Below are positions 23,761 to 32,908 of a stretch of DNA of 64,000 nucleotides, in pieces (position 1 is the stretch's first letter; the number at the start of each line of letters is the position of its first letter). The stretch comes from Campylobacter blaseri (GTDB lineage Bacteria; Campylobacterota; Campylobacteria; Campylobacterales; Campylobacteraceae), in the NCBI RefSeq assembly GCF_013201895.1, contig NZ_CP053841.1, positions 1,736,001 to 1,800,000 of the forward strand, read 5' to 3'. Below the pieces are notes generated by a model, which saw nothing but the letters and a program-made list of their open reading frames with translations, had not been told where the DNA came from and made no database searches. A program made the translations under genes and the position numbers.

Positions 23761-24737
23761 AAAAGGTTATTTTTCTCTCTTTTTGTGCGATTTTTGCTTT
23801 AGCAAATGATGATATTTTAAAAAAAGCACAATACTATGAGAGCATAGGGGATTATAAAAATGCTATGCTTTATTATAAAAAGCTTGTAGAAAAACCTAAT
23901 ATCAAAGAGATATCTATCGATATCAACAATACAAAAGAACTTCAAAAAGAAGAAATTGTAGCATCTGCTAAAAAGATTAATAAAGCACAAAATGAAGTTA
24001 AAGTGCAAGTTATTGATCTAACTAAAAAGTATAAAACTGCTGATGAGAGTGATGGGATTATAATACATAAATTTAAACCTAATTATATAGCATACGCTCA
24101 TGATACTACAAATAAAGGCGATAGAAAAAAAGATGAGCTTAAATTTCAATTAAGTATTCAAAAGCCAATCATAGACAATTTTTTTGGCTTAGATGAAACT
24201 ATAACTTTTGCATACACACAGCAATCTTTTTGGCAAATTTGGGAAGATTCTGCACCTTTTAGAACTACTAGCTACGAGCCTGAGATATTTGTAACTATTC
24301 CAGTTGAGTTTTTAAACTTTGACTATCTTAGATTTGGACTAAACCATCAATCAAATGGAGAAGATGGTAAAGATTCTAGATCTTGGAATAGGTTTTATGT
24401 TGGAACAAATTTCAATATTGGAAATTTAGAAATATCACCTAGAGTTTGGGCTACTTTTGGGTTAGACGATACTAATAAGGACATAAAAGATTATTTAGGA
24501 TATGGGGATATTGAGTTTAAATATAATTTTACAAACTCTCAAATTTTAGCAGTTTTAAGAAATAATCTAAATTTTAGTGATAATAAAGGCTCTTTAGAAT
24601 TTAATTACTTTTTTCCTATTTTTAGCGGAAAATTTCAAGGATTTTTCCAGTATTTCACAGGATATGGAGAAAGCTTAATTGACTATAACAGACATGTTAA
24701 TAAATTTAGCTTAGGAATATCTATATTTAATGATTAG
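23757..24737 (+). CDS. pldA: Outer membrane phospholipase A
   Basis: 326 residues with a signal peptide (about 1-16), then a short helical, possibly TPR-like linker (about 20-60) and an OMPLA beta-barrel. The catalytic region reads FGLNHQSNGEDGKDSRSWNRFYV, matching the His-x-Ser and downstream Asn of OMPLA, with Ser in HQSNG. Aromatic-rich alternating strands (YAHDTT, FAYTQQSFWQIW) form the barrel. It hydrolyses outer-leaflet phospholipids and is linked to haemolysis and colonisation in Campylobacter. ATGA overlap with mobA indicates coupling. Confidence 0.93.
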   Translation: MKKVIFLSFCAIFALANDDILKKAQYYESIGDYKNAMLYYKKLVEKPNIKEISIDINNTKELQKEEIVASAKKINKAQNEVKVQVIDLTKKYKTADESDGIIIHKFKPNYIAYAHDTTNKGDRKKDELKFQLSIQKPIIDNFFGLDETITFAYTQQSFWQIWEDSAPFRTTSYEPEIFVTIPVEFLNFDYLRFGLNHQSNGEDGKDSRSWNRFYVGTNFNIGNLEISPRVWATFGLDDTNKDIKDYLGYGDIEFKYNFTNSQILAVLRNNLNFSDNKGSLEFNYFFPIFSGKFQGFFQYFTGYGESLIDYNRHVNKFSLGISIFND

Positions 24738-24765
24738 ATATTAGTGGCAATATACCACCAATATC
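24737..24765. terminator. Bidirectional terminator between pldA and the CBS-domain gene
   Basis: An 11-base stem with one G-T wobble: GATATTAGTGG at 24737-24747 and CCACCAATATC at 24755-24765. It occupies the whole gap between convergent genes. Confidence 0.75.
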
Positions 24766-26096
24766 TACTTTTCTTCCTCTATTTCTTCTTCATAAAGGAT
24801 TAAAGGTTTTTTCTCAACTTTTACTTTTTCGATGGTATTTCCGTCCATCTTCATAATTTCATAAATACAAATTTTATCCTCAATCTTATCGCCAACAACA
24901 GGCAATCTTCCAAGAAGATTAAATACATATCCACCTATGGTAACCTCTTCAGTTTCCTCATCAAACCTAATGTCCATAAGCTCTTCAACATCTTCAATGT
25001 CAAATCTACCCATAAACTCATAAACATTGTCTTTTATCTTTTTATAATTAGGAGATTTGTCATCATGCTCATCATTTATATCGCCAAATACTTCTTCAAT
25101 GATATCTTCCATTGTTAAAAGACCAGCAGTTCCTCCCCACTCATCTATAACAAGAGCAGCAGAAATTCCCTCTTTATTCATCTTAGGAAGTATTTTAGCT
25201 ATTGAAAAATTCTCAGGCACAATGATAGGCTTTCTAACTATATCATCAAAATTTTTATTTTCGCCTTGTTGCATAATATCTCTAATATGTATCATACCAA
25301 GAACATTATCTTTACTTCCATCTATATATGGAAATCTCGTATATTTAGCATCAATTACTGTTTTGTAATTCTCTTCATAACTTTTTTGTTTATTTAGACA
25401 AATCATATTTTTTCTTGGCGTCATTATCTCTTTAGCGACAGTTTCACCAAAATCAACTGCATTTTTGATGATTTCACTCTCAACAGAGTCTAAAACACCA
25501 CCCTTTAAACTCTCAGAAACTATTATTTTAATCTCTTCTTCAGAGTGTGCTATCTCACTTTCCCCAGCAGGTTTTATGTTTAAAAGCTTTAAAACGCTTC
25601 TTGCTAAAAAATCAAATGTTTTAATAAATGGAGAAAATATAACCCAGAATGCATGCAAAGGTTTAGCCACAAGAAGGGTTGCTTGTTCAGGCTTTACAAT
25701 TGCTATTGATTTTGGAACAAGCTCGCCCAAAACAACATGCAAGAGTGTAATTATTGAAAAAGAAATAGCAAAAGAAATAGTGTGTATTAAAATACTATTT
25801 TCACCTACAATTGCTTGCAATGGTTTTTCTATGATTGTTGCTACAGCTGGTTCACCTATCCAACCAAGCGCAAGAGAGCTTAAAGTAATCCCAAGCTGTG
25901 TAGCACTTAAGTATGTGTCAAGAGAATTTGTAATCTCATAAGCTAGTTTTGCGTTTGGAACCTTGTCTCTAACAAGCTCCTCTAGTCTACTTTTTCTTAT
26001 TTTAACAATTGCAAATTCAGAAAGAACGAAAAAAGCATTTAAAAATACAAAAACGAAAGCTAAAAATATCATCAAGGCCGAATGATCCGTATCCAA
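24765..26096 (-). CDS. CNNM/CBS-domain membrane protein (HlyC/CorC family)
   Basis: 443 residues: a DUF21 transmembrane domain (about 1-190, with ATQLGITLSSLALGWIGEPAVA), two CBS domains (about 210-335, with MTPRKNMICL and ISAALVIDEWGGTAGLLTMEDIIEEVFGDI) and a CorC_HlyC transporter-associated domain (about 350-430). The family is linked to Mg2+/Co2+ efflux. Haemolysin annotations are historical. The gene sits convergent to pldA and is probably transcribed alone. Confidence 0.9.
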   Translation of the reverse strand: MDTDHSALMIFLAFVFVFLNAFFVLSEFAIVKIRKSRLEELVRDKVPNAKLAYEITNSLDTYLSATQLGITLSSLALGWIGEPAVATIIEKPLQAIVGENSILIHTISFAISFSIITLLHVVLGELVPKSIAIVKPEQATLLVAKPLHAFWVIFSPFIKTFDFLARSVLKLLNIKPAGESEIAHSEEEIKIIVSESLKGGVLDSVESEIIKNAVDFGETVAKEIMTPRKNMICLNKQKSYEENYKTVIDAKYTRFPYIDGSKDNVLGMIHIRDIMQQGENKNFDDIVRKPIIVPENFSIAKILPKMNKEGISAALVIDEWGGTAGLLTMEDIIEEVFGDINDEHDDKSPNYKKIKDNVYEFMGRFDIEDVEELMDIRFDEETEEVTIGGYVFNLLGRLPVVGDKIEDKICIYEIMKMDGNTIEKVKVEKKPLILYEEEIEEEK

Positions 26097-26174
26097 TAAA
26101 TTATCCTTTTAATTATAGTACTCCATTATATCAAAATTTTCATTAAATTTTAATATAATGGATTTTTTAACTAT

Positions 26175-26975
26175 TTAAATCTTTTTTGATTTTTCATATA
26201 AAGGCATAACTTTTCTTGACACCTCTGTTAGTTTGGCTATTCTGTTTTCATGAGATGGGTGAGTTGACATAAACTCAGCTGGTTGATTTTTACTAGCTTT
26301 GCTCATTTTTTTCCAAACATTTATAGCGGCTTCTGGGTTATATCCCCCTCTTGCCATAAGCTCAGCACCCATAATATCAGCTTCTATCTCTTGTGCTCTT
26401 GAAAAAGGTAGAGCTATGGTATAAGTTGCTGCCATATTTGCTAAATTCGCAAGTTCATTACTACCCGTAGCTACGCTTACAGCTAAAATTCCTATATTTT
26501 TAAGTTGATCTCTACTTGCTTTTTCTCTACTATGCTCTCTTAAAGCATGTGCCATTTCATGTCCCATAATAGCAGCTATCTCAGCATCTGTTAGTTTTAA
26601 AGTATCTATAATTCCTGTATAAAATACAATTTTTCCACCAGGCATACACCAAGCGTTTATAGTCTTATCATCTATAACATTTACTTGCCAATCCCACTTA
26701 AGAGCATCTTCTCTAAAAGTTACTACTTGAGGAATTAAACTTCTAGAAATTCTTTGCACTCTTTTGGTTGCTACTGGGTCTGTGTTCAGCTTTCTTTTAC
26801 TACTTGCCTTTTTTAAAACTTGTGTATAGGCAAGTGCTGCACCTTTGTCCATTTCTGCTTGACTAACTAAAAACATCTGTGACCTACTAATCCCTACCTG
26901 TCCTGGCTTAGTGCTAGTAGCACATCCTACTAAAAAAACAACCAATGCCAAACAAGACAATAAATACTTTTTCAT
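26175..26975 (-). CDS. M48-family metalloprotease lipoprotein
   Basis: 266 residues. The lipobox FLVGC anchors it as a lipoprotein. The zinc motif HEMAH (within IMGHEMAHALREHSREK) and the downstream glutamate in EIEADIMGAELMARGGY are intact, followed by FMSTHPSHENRI. This is the LoiP/YcaL/BepA type of periplasmic quality-control protease. There is no TPR domain, so it is closer to LoiP than to BepA. It follows the SbmA-like gene by 18 bases and may share its transcript. Confidence 0.9.
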   Translation of the reverse strand: MKKYLLSCLALVVFLVGCATSTKPGQVGISRSQMFLVSQAEMDKGAALAYTQVLKKASSKRKLNTDPVATKRVQRISRSLIPQVVTFREDALKWDWQVNVIDDKTINAWCMPGGKIVFYTGIIDTLKLTDAEIAAIMGHEMAHALREHSREKASRDQLKNIGILAVSVATGSNELANLANMAATYTIALPFSRAQEIEADIMGAELMARGGYNPEAAINVWKKMSKASKNQPAEFMSTHPSHENRIAKLTEVSRKVMPLYEKSKKI

Positions 26976-26993
26976 AATAACCCCTTTAAATTG

Positions 26994-27962
26994 TTATTTT
27001 ATATATCCTATGTTTTCTTCAAATTCTTTTAATCTTTTATGAATACTTCTAAGCTCTGTTACTGTTGTCCAATTATTTATAAATATACTAAAACTCTCTC
27101 TTACTTGACCAAAAGCATTTCCAATCTGTATAAGAGTTCCAATAGTTACAAGTCCTATAAACAAACTTGGCCCTGCTATCATATATGGAACTAAAACCAT
27201 AAATTGAGAAAACGATACAAGCCAAATATTAAAATATCCATAATGTAAAAATAACCTATAGTAATTTACCTTAATTCCTGTAAAAAGATTTATTAAAACT
27301 CCTAAATCAGCATAATTTACCTTATCATCCTCTGCATACACAAGCTCTTTTCTAAAAGCTGCTTCAACTTTTTGATTATTATATTCAAGACCTGGAAGCT
27401 TAATACCTACAAACCAAGATATTAAAAGCCCGCCTAAACTAACAGTTATGGCAACCCATACTAAACTTCCTGGAATTTCTTTTAAAAACCCTGTTCCAAT
27501 GCTATTACTAAGTGTCCACAAGATAGGAATAAAGGCAATTAATGTCATAAATGCTCTAACCGTCTTAACTCCTAAATCTTCTATAATTTTAGCAAATCTA
27601 TATATATCTTCTTGAATTCTTTGCGAACTACCTTCTATATCTTTATGGCAGTGCCTCCATCTTTCTATATAATCAAATGTCATAGCTTCACGCCATCTAA
27701 AAACCCAGTGACTTGCAAAATAGGTTGTAAGAGAATAGACTATTACATATGGCATAGCAAGATAGAAAAAACGCCTAATGCTTGCCCAAAAATCATCAAC
27801 CGTATTCTTTTGTGCATTTTGCATTAAATCATAAAAAGTTTTATACCACTCATTTATTGCTACATTTATATGGGTTTGATAAAATAGAGATAAAAGCAAA
27901 AATGCTAGTCCTCCATATGCCCACAATGCCCATTTTCGGCTTTTAAAATAAGATTTAAACAT
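26994..27962 (-). CDS. SbmA/BacA-like peptide transporter
   Basis: 322 residues of a polytopic inner-membrane protein with SbmA/BacA landmarks: HINVAINEWYKTFYDLMQNA near the N-terminus, VFRWREAMTFDYIERWRHC and NPRIQED-like SQRIQEDIYRFA in the middle, and FGQVRESFSIFINNWTTVTELRS near the end. The family imports antimicrobial peptides and other peptide-like compounds using the proton gradient. Length is shorter than E. coli SbmA (406) because one end is missing relative to it, but no frameshift is visible. Confidence 0.85.
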   Translation of the reverse strand: MFKSYFKSRKWALWAYGGLAFLLLSLFYQTHINVAINEWYKTFYDLMQNAQKNTVDDFWASIRRFFYLAMPYVIVYSLTTYFASHWVFRWREAMTFDYIERWRHCHKDIEGSSQRIQEDIYRFAKIIEDLGVKTVRAFMTLIAFIPILWTLSNSIGTGFLKEIPGSLVWVAITVSLGGLLISWFVGIKLPGLEYNNQKVEAAFRKELVYAEDDKVNYADLGVLINLFTGIKVNYYRLFLHYGYFNIWLVSFSQFMVLVPYMIAGPSLFIGLVTIGTLIQIGNAFGQVRESFSIFINNWTTVTELRSIHKRLKEFEENIGYIK

Positions 27963-27987
27963 AGGTTAATTAAAAAAGCAAACTGTT

Positions 27988-29238
27988 TTAAGAATTTTCA
28001 TCCAAGTCTTTCTCTTCTTTCATCTTATGCTTTGTAGCTTCATATGTTCTTTTTGCAAGCTCTTCACTACTAACCTTTGAGTCTTTTTCTTTAAATTCTG
28101 AAAATTTAGCTAAGATCTTTTTTTCTATCTTTTCTATCTCATTTTTAAATTTATCAAATTTTTTATCTAACTCAAACTCATCTACAAATTTTTCTTTTTT
28201 TTCGCTAAAATCTTTCTTTAAATCTTCAAATTTTTCTGATGTAAATTTGCTAAGCTCTTTATAGTTTTCTTGAACATTCATATCCTCAAGTGTCTCTTTT
28301 ATCTGCTGAGATAAATCAGATGAAGCTTTTTTGAGTATTGCAAAATACCCTGTATAATCTTTTTTAATGATATCTTCAAGATCGCTTTTAGCTGGTTCAT
28401 CACTTAAAGATGATAACATTTGCAAAAGCTCAATATACTCTTTATCCATATTTTCAAAATCTTTTTGAGTATTTTTATAGTTTATACTAACCTCTTCAGG
28501 TGCAAATTTGAAATCATTTTTTACTTTTTCCATTGCTCTAATGATACCTTCATTTACACCATATACAGCTCCGCTTATAATCTCTTTAGTATATGCTTGA
28601 CTTAAATTTGAAACACTTATTGCTTGCGATATGATTATTCTAGCAATTTCAAGAATTCTACTCTTTTTAAAACTTCCTTCAAAAATACTTTTATATGTTA
28701 AGCTTTTACTAAATTCTCTAGTTGTTTCTTCTACATCTTCATTTGATTCTAGTATTGTTACAAATACACTTTCACTAATTTCGCTAATGATATTTTCTAA
28801 AAGAACAGTATCAACTGTCTGGCTATTTATGATAGATAAAATTTTATCTTTATCTTTAATCTCACTATTTTTAATATTGTCTTCTATGCCTTTATAGGAT
28901 TGAAAAACAATTTTTCTAATTTGAATTACCTGTTTTTCTAAATCTTTTTTAATTCTTTCACTTTTATATAAAAGCTCATAAAGGTAGTTTTCTTCATCTT
29001 GTATTAATGCTTTTTTTATACTAGATAAAATTACTTTAATATTTTCATTAGTAAGCAACCCTAATTCATTCAAAGAGCTATAAAACATAATAAAAAGTTC
29101 GCTTGAAAACTCTTTTCTAGAATTTATATCTAAATCTTTAAATTTCTTTTTACTCTCTTTGTATGCCAAATCTTCTACTATTTGATCTAAATTTGGCTCG
29201 CCTATCTTGCTTTTTAGCTCTGCATTAAAACTATTCAC
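27988..29238 (-). CDS. Hypothetical helical coiled-coil protein
   Basis: 416 residues with no signal peptide or transmembrane segment. It is almost wholly alpha-helical and charged, with strong coiled-coil character from about residue 255 (KNDFKFAPEEVSINYKNTQ) through 410, where Lys/Glu/Phe heptads repeat. The N-terminal half has buried helices. I recall helical Campylobacter proteins of this kind but no function. It is 12 bases downstream of the DUF493 gene and 26 upstream of the SbmA-like gene, so it lies within a moaC-DUF493-this-sbmA run. Confidence 0.6.
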   Translation of the reverse strand: MNSFNAELKSKIGEPNLDQIVEDLAYKESKKKFKDLDINSRKEFSSELFIMFYSSLNELGLLTNENIKVILSSIKKALIQDEENYLYELLYKSERIKKDLEKQVIQIRKIVFQSYKGIEDNIKNSEIKDKDKILSIINSQTVDTVLLENIISEISESVFVTILESNEDVEETTREFSKSLTYKSIFEGSFKKSRILEIARIIISQAISVSNLSQAYTKEIISGAVYGVNEGIIRAMEKVKNDFKFAPEEVSINYKNTQKDFENMDKEYIELLQMLSSLSDEPAKSDLEDIIKKDYTGYFAILKKASSDLSQQIKETLEDMNVQENYKELSKFTSEKFEDLKKDFSEKKEKFVDEFELDKKFDKFKNEIEKIEKKILAKFSEFKEKDSKVSSEELAKRTYEATKHKMKEEKDLDENS

Positions 29239-29249
29239 TTTCTGTCCCC

Positions 29250-29513
29250 TTATAATACAAACTTACTTATATTTTTAAATTTATTAAAAATATCTAATCT
29301 CTCTTTTTCACTACTTACTAACACTTTTATATTATAACTTTTATATTTGCCACTTGAACTATCTTTAGAGGGATTTATCTCATATTTTAAATCATTTAAT
29401 ATATTTTCTACTTTTAAGTTTATATCCTCGCTAGCATCAACTAATACCTTATAACTCCAATGCACTGGATAGTCTATATTTGGCTTTTTATTACTCAGAT
29501 CGCATATATTCAC
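29250..29513 (-). CDS. DUF493 (YbeD-like) family protein
   Basis: 87 residues with the ferredoxin-like ACT-type pattern of DUF493: [14 protein letters not shown], then [40 protein letters not shown] end. The role is unknown; E. coli YbeD is thought to be regulatory. The start is a GTG inside the moaC 3-prime end (23-base overlap) with GGAGG 7 bases before it. The moaC-DUF493 pair is conserved in Campylobacter as I recall. Confidence 0.8.
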   Translation of the reverse strand: MNICDLSNKKPNIDYPVHWSYKVLVDASEDINLKVENILNDLKYEINPSKDSSSGKYKSYNIKVLVSSEKERLDIFNKFKNISKFVL

Positions 29514-29964
29514 CGCTTTTACCTCCGCTTTTTTTAATAAGTTTTATATCTTCAATCACCATAGTTTTATCTATGGCTTTAACCATATCATATATAGTTA
29601 AAAGTCCAACACTAACCCCTGTTAAAGCCTCCATCTCAACTCCTGTTTTTCCATCTATCTTAACTGTTACATCTAGTTTATAAGCATAAATTTCTGGAAG
29701 CTCTGTAATGTCCACATCTACTGAGTTTATAAGAAGTGGATGACACATAGGGATTAACTCACTTGTTTTTTTAGTGCCCATAATGGCTGCAACCACAGCA
29801 GTTTGTAAAACAGGTCCTTTTTTTGCACTATTTTCTTTAATAGCTAAAAAAGCCTCTTTGCTCATCTTTATAACTCCACTTGCCATTGCTACTCTTGTAG
29901 TTATCTCTTTTGAGCCTACATCAACCATTTTAGGTCTATTTTTTTCATCTAAATGTGTAAGCAT
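29491..29964 (-). CDS. moaC: Cyclic pyranopterin monophosphate synthase
   Basis: Converts the MoaA product to cyclic pyranopterin monophosphate, the first molybdopterin precursor. 157 residues with [23 protein letters not shown], and the signature [27 protein letters not shown]. It serves the same cofactor pathway as mobA (23212) and the molybdoenzyme at 59779. AAAGGA lies before the ATG. Confidence 0.95.
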   Translation of the reverse strand: MLTHLDEKNRPKMVDVGSKEITTRVAMASGVIKMSKEAFLAIKENSAKKGPVLQTAVVAAIMGTKKTSELIPMCHPLLINSVDVDITELPEIYAYKLDVTVKIDGKTGVEMEALTGVSVGLLTIYDMVKAIDKTMVIEDIKLIKKSGGKSGEYMRSE

Positions 29965-30040
29965 TAAAATCCTTTTTAGGTATTATTATAGCTTTATTTT
30001 ATCAAAAATTTAATAATATATTTTTAAATAGGGGTTGAAT

Positions 30041-30067
30041 AAAAAAGCCCAGTTTTAGCTGGGCTTA
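30041..30067 (-). terminator. Terminator of the DUF1508 gene
   Basis: A perfect 8-base stem AAGCCCAG...CTGGGCTT with a 6-base loop, followed on the minus strand by a T run. It lies about 100 bases past the stop of the 30165-30533 gene. Confidence 0.85.
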
Positions 30068-30164
30068 ACAAAAAGGAGGTTTTATCTTAATTGAATAGTC
30101 TTATTCTAACCGTTATGGCTAAACCAGATATTAACCCTTTTTAAATATTAAATAATAAATTTTA

Positions 30165-30533
30165 TTATTTAACTTCTACTACTTCTGCGTTTGGTGCTTC
30201 TTTGACGATTAAATCAATTACTTTTAAGCAATCTTTTTTGTCTTTGAAATCTTCACTAACAGCTATTATTTGACCATTGCTAGCTTTTAATCTAAATCTA
30301 AAATGACCTTTTTTGTCTTCGTATATCTCAAATTTAGGATTAGTAAGCTTTTCGCTATCTTCAATAGTTAAATCTTCAATCTTATTTAAAGCCGAGTTTT
30401 TCTTAACGCTTTCAATTCCATTTTTGCAAGCACTTAAAGTTGTATAAACCTCAGATGTACAAACTATGTGTGAATTGATATCTAAATCAAATTTAATCCC
30501 TGTTTTTGTCTCTTTTATAATGAATTTTGCCAT
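30165..30533 (-). CDS. DUF1508 (YegP-like) protein
   Basis: 122 residues with two tandem DUF1508-type units: FIIKETKTGIKFDLDINSHIVCTSEVYTTLSACKNGIESVKKN and FEIYEDKKGHFRFRLKASNGQIIAVSEDFKDKKDCLKVID. YegP-like proteins are small cytoplasmic proteins of unknown function, sometimes stress-induced. The open frame runs 12 codons further upstream, but AAAGGAG sits 6 bases before the internal ATG at 30533, which also gives the conserved start MAKFIIKE. It is transcribed alone and closed by a strong terminator. Confidence 0.85.
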   Translation of the reverse strand: MAKFIIKETKTGIKFDLDINSHIVCTSEVYTTLSACKNGIESVKKNSALNKIEDLTIEDSEKLTNPKFEIYEDKKGHFRFRLKASNGQIIAVSEDFKDKKDCLKVIDLIVKEAPNAEVVEVK

Positions 30534-30854
30534 TATTTCTCCTTTAAAAATTATGTTATATTTTATCACATTATTTTAACAATATAGGAACTTAATAATA
30601 TTTTTATCAGATATTTAAACAAAAATCAGTTTTAGAAATTTAGAAGTAATTAATTTTATAAATGTATATTTTTCAATAAAGCATAAACTATTGTGGACTC
30701 CTTTTACAAATATTACTATTTGTCCACAATTATTACACAATAATCTTTTAATTTGTACTTATTTTAAATAATTTACATTAACCTATGAGAGTATTTGAAG
30801 TATCAGTTCTACTAGGCTTTAGTGATTTTTTAGAAGTTGTATTAGGTTTATTTT
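30534..30854. other. Intergenic region with a nested inverted repeat
   Basis: No gene is seen. At 30690-30730 ATTGTGGAC and GTCCACAAT form a perfect 9-base pair, enclosing a second perfect pair ACAAATA/TATTTGT at 30706-30723. The structure could be an operator, a terminator for the tRNA transcript or a cruciform. There is no T run on the minus strand immediately after it. Confidence 0.5.
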
Positions 30855-30942
30855 TGGCGGGTAGAGAGGGATTTGAACCCCCGGTAAGTTGCCCTACACA
30901 CGCGTTCCAGGCGTGCTCCTTCAGCCACTCGGACATCTACCC
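30855..30942 (-). tRNA. tRNA-Ser (anticodon GGA)
   Basis: An 88-base class II tRNA with encoded CCA. The acceptor GGGTAGA/TCTACCC is perfect, a long variable arm is present and the T-loop reads GGTTCAAATCC. The anticodon loop CTGGAAC gives GGA, reading UCC and UCU. It lies just downstream of tkt on the same strand. Confidence 0.95.
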
Positions 30943-30992
30943 AAAGTAAAGGCTAAATTATATCTTAGTTTTTGAAATTTAGCCTTAAATCA

Positions 30993-32906
30993 TTATTTTA
31001 TAAGTTCTTTTGCTCTTTGTGCTATATTGATATCACTAAATCCAAAATGTTTAAACAACTCATTTGCATTTCCACTCTCGCCAAAGCTTTCCATGCAAAC
31101 AACATCATCAGCAAATTTATACCACTCTAAAGCACTAGCTGCCTCAACTGCTAAAACTTTTGTATTTTTATCAAATATTTTTGCTATATAGTCTTTGTCT
31201 TGCTTGCATAATAACTCAAAGCAAGGTGCACTTACAACATTAGTTTTAATATCTTCACTCTCTAAAATAGCAGCAGCTTTTAAACAAAGATCAACCTCGC
31301 TACCGCTTGCAACTAGAGTAATCTTTGCACCATTACTCTCCTTAAGAAGATAAGCACCGTTTATAACATCACCAAAAACAGGTTTTGGAAGTGGGTTTAA
31401 GCCTTGTCTTGAACATACAAAAGCAGATGGGTATGCAAAATCAAGGGCAGCTTGCCAACACTTAACATTTTCATCGCCATCAGCTGGTCTAAATGTATAG
31501 AAATTTGGCATTGCTCTAAATGTGCTAAGTTGCTCTATAGGCTCGTGAGTTGGACCATCTTCACCAACACCGATACTATCGTGAGTAAAAACAAAATAGT
31601 GTCTAAGTCCCATAAGTGCAGCAAGTCTAGCTCCTGTTTTTAGATAATCACTAAATATAAAAAATGTCGCTGAAAATGGCACAAAAAGGCCATATCTAGC
31701 AAATGAGTTTCCAATAGCTGCCATAGCGTGTTCTCTAATTCCATAATGGATATTTTTACCAAGTGGAAAATCTTGTGAGTTTTTTAAAGTTGTTTTATTT
31801 GAAGGAGCTAGATCGGCACTTCCACCTAAAAAGCCTGAAATTTGTTCGCTAATGGCATTTAAAATTTGTCCATTTGAATCTCGTGTTGCAAGTTTCTTAC
31901 CACTAAAAACAGGAAATTCAACCTTTGAAAAATCAGGATTTAAAAGTGAGTTTAACAGCTCTTTTTTTTCATTAGATAGTTTTTTTACCTTATCATTCCA
32001 TAAAGCCTCTTCTAAATCCCCTTTTTCAATAGCTGCTCTTGTTTCAAACAAAACATCCTCATCAACAAAAAAAGACTTTTCTGGATCAAATCCAGCCTCT
32101 TGCTTTGCTTTTTTTATAACTTCTTCTCCAAGTGGAGAGCCATGACTAGAGGCACTTCCTTCAAGTTCTAAAGCACCTTTTGCAATTGTAGTTTTAGCTA
32201 TAATCAAATATGGCTTAGTTTTGTTTTTTGCCTCATCTAAAACAAATTCAATTTGATCAAAATTATGCCCATCAATTCTTGCGACCTCAAAGCCTTGTGC
32301 CTCAAATCTTACTTTAATATCTTCATCCCAAGCTAGAGCGGTGCTACCTTCAATGGTAATGCTGTTTGAGTCATAGATGATAACTAAATTGTTTAAATTG
32401 TGCTTTCCTGCTAATGCACAAGCCTCATAGCTAATGCCCTCTTGCAAATCACCATCGCCACATAAACAATAAACCTTATGATCAATAATGCTGTTATCTT
32501 CTTCGTTTAGTAAATTTTGTGCATATTTTGCCGCCATAGCGAACCCAACTGCATTTGCCACGCCTTGACCAAGTGGTCCTGTTGCAATTTCTACACCCTC
32601 TGTTGTGATTTCTGGATGTCCTGGTGTTTTAGAGTGAAGTTGGCGAAAATTTTTAAGCTCGTCCATACTTAAATCATACCCACTTAAGTAAAGATAACTA
32701 TAAACTAAAGCACTTGCATGCCCACCTGAAAATACTATCCTATCCCTATTTAGCCAATTAGGATTTTTAGGATGATGTTTTATTTTTTTCATCAGCACAG
32801 TCATTATATCGCTAAGCCCCATAGGCGCACCTGGGTGTCCTGAGTTAGCTTTTTGTATCATATCTGCGCTTAAAAACTTAATTGTGTTGGAAATTTTGGT
32901 TTGCAT
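30993..32906 (-). CDS. tkt: Transketolase
   Basis: Thiamine-diphosphate enzyme of the non-oxidative pentose phosphate pathway. 637 residues. The N-terminal KANSGHPGAPMG, the TPP motif GDGDLQEGISYEA (GDG...N equivalent), HGSPLG, the IREHAMAAIGN glutamate region and the C-terminal GIGEDGPTHEPIEQLS-type segment (GVGEDGPTHEPIEQL) are intact. It starts 3 bases from the end of the ispA gene, so it is the last gene of a seven-gene run that begins with nfu. Confidence 0.97.
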   Translation of the reverse strand: MQTKISNTIKFLSADMIQKANSGHPGAPMGLSDIMTVLMKKIKHHPKNPNWLNRDRIVFSGGHASALVYSYLYLSGYDLSMDELKNFRQLHSKTPGHPEITTEGVEIATGPLGQGVANAVGFAMAAKYAQNLLNEEDNSIIDHKVYCLCGDGDLQEGISYEACALAGKHNLNNLVIIYDSNSITIEGSTALAWDEDIKVRFEAQGFEVARIDGHNFDQIEFVLDEAKNKTKPYLIIAKTTIAKGALELEGSASSHGSPLGEEVIKKAKQEAGFDPEKSFFVDEDVLFETRAAIEKGDLEEALWNDKVKKLSNEKKELLNSLLNPDFSKVEFPVFSGKKLATRDSNGQILNAISEQISGFLGGSADLAPSNKTTLKNSQDFPLGKNIHYGIREHAMAAIGNSFARYGLFVPFSATFFIFSDYLKTGARLAALMGLRHYFVFTHDSIGVGEDGPTHEPIEQLSTFRAMPNFYTFRPADGDENVKCWQAALDFAYPSAFVCSRQGLNPLPKPVFGDVINGAYLLKESNGAKITLVASGSEVDLCLKAAAILESEDIKTNVVSAPCFELLCKQDKDYIAKIFDKNTKVLAVEAASALEWYKFADDVVCMESFGESGNANELFKHFGFSDINIAQRAKELIK

Positions 32907-32908
32907 GC

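Noticed and set aside
30855-30942. tRNA-Ser(GGA) as an integration site for a mobile element
   Set aside because: No integrase, partial tRNA repeat or foreign gene block lies next to it; both neighbours are ordinary chromosomal genes.
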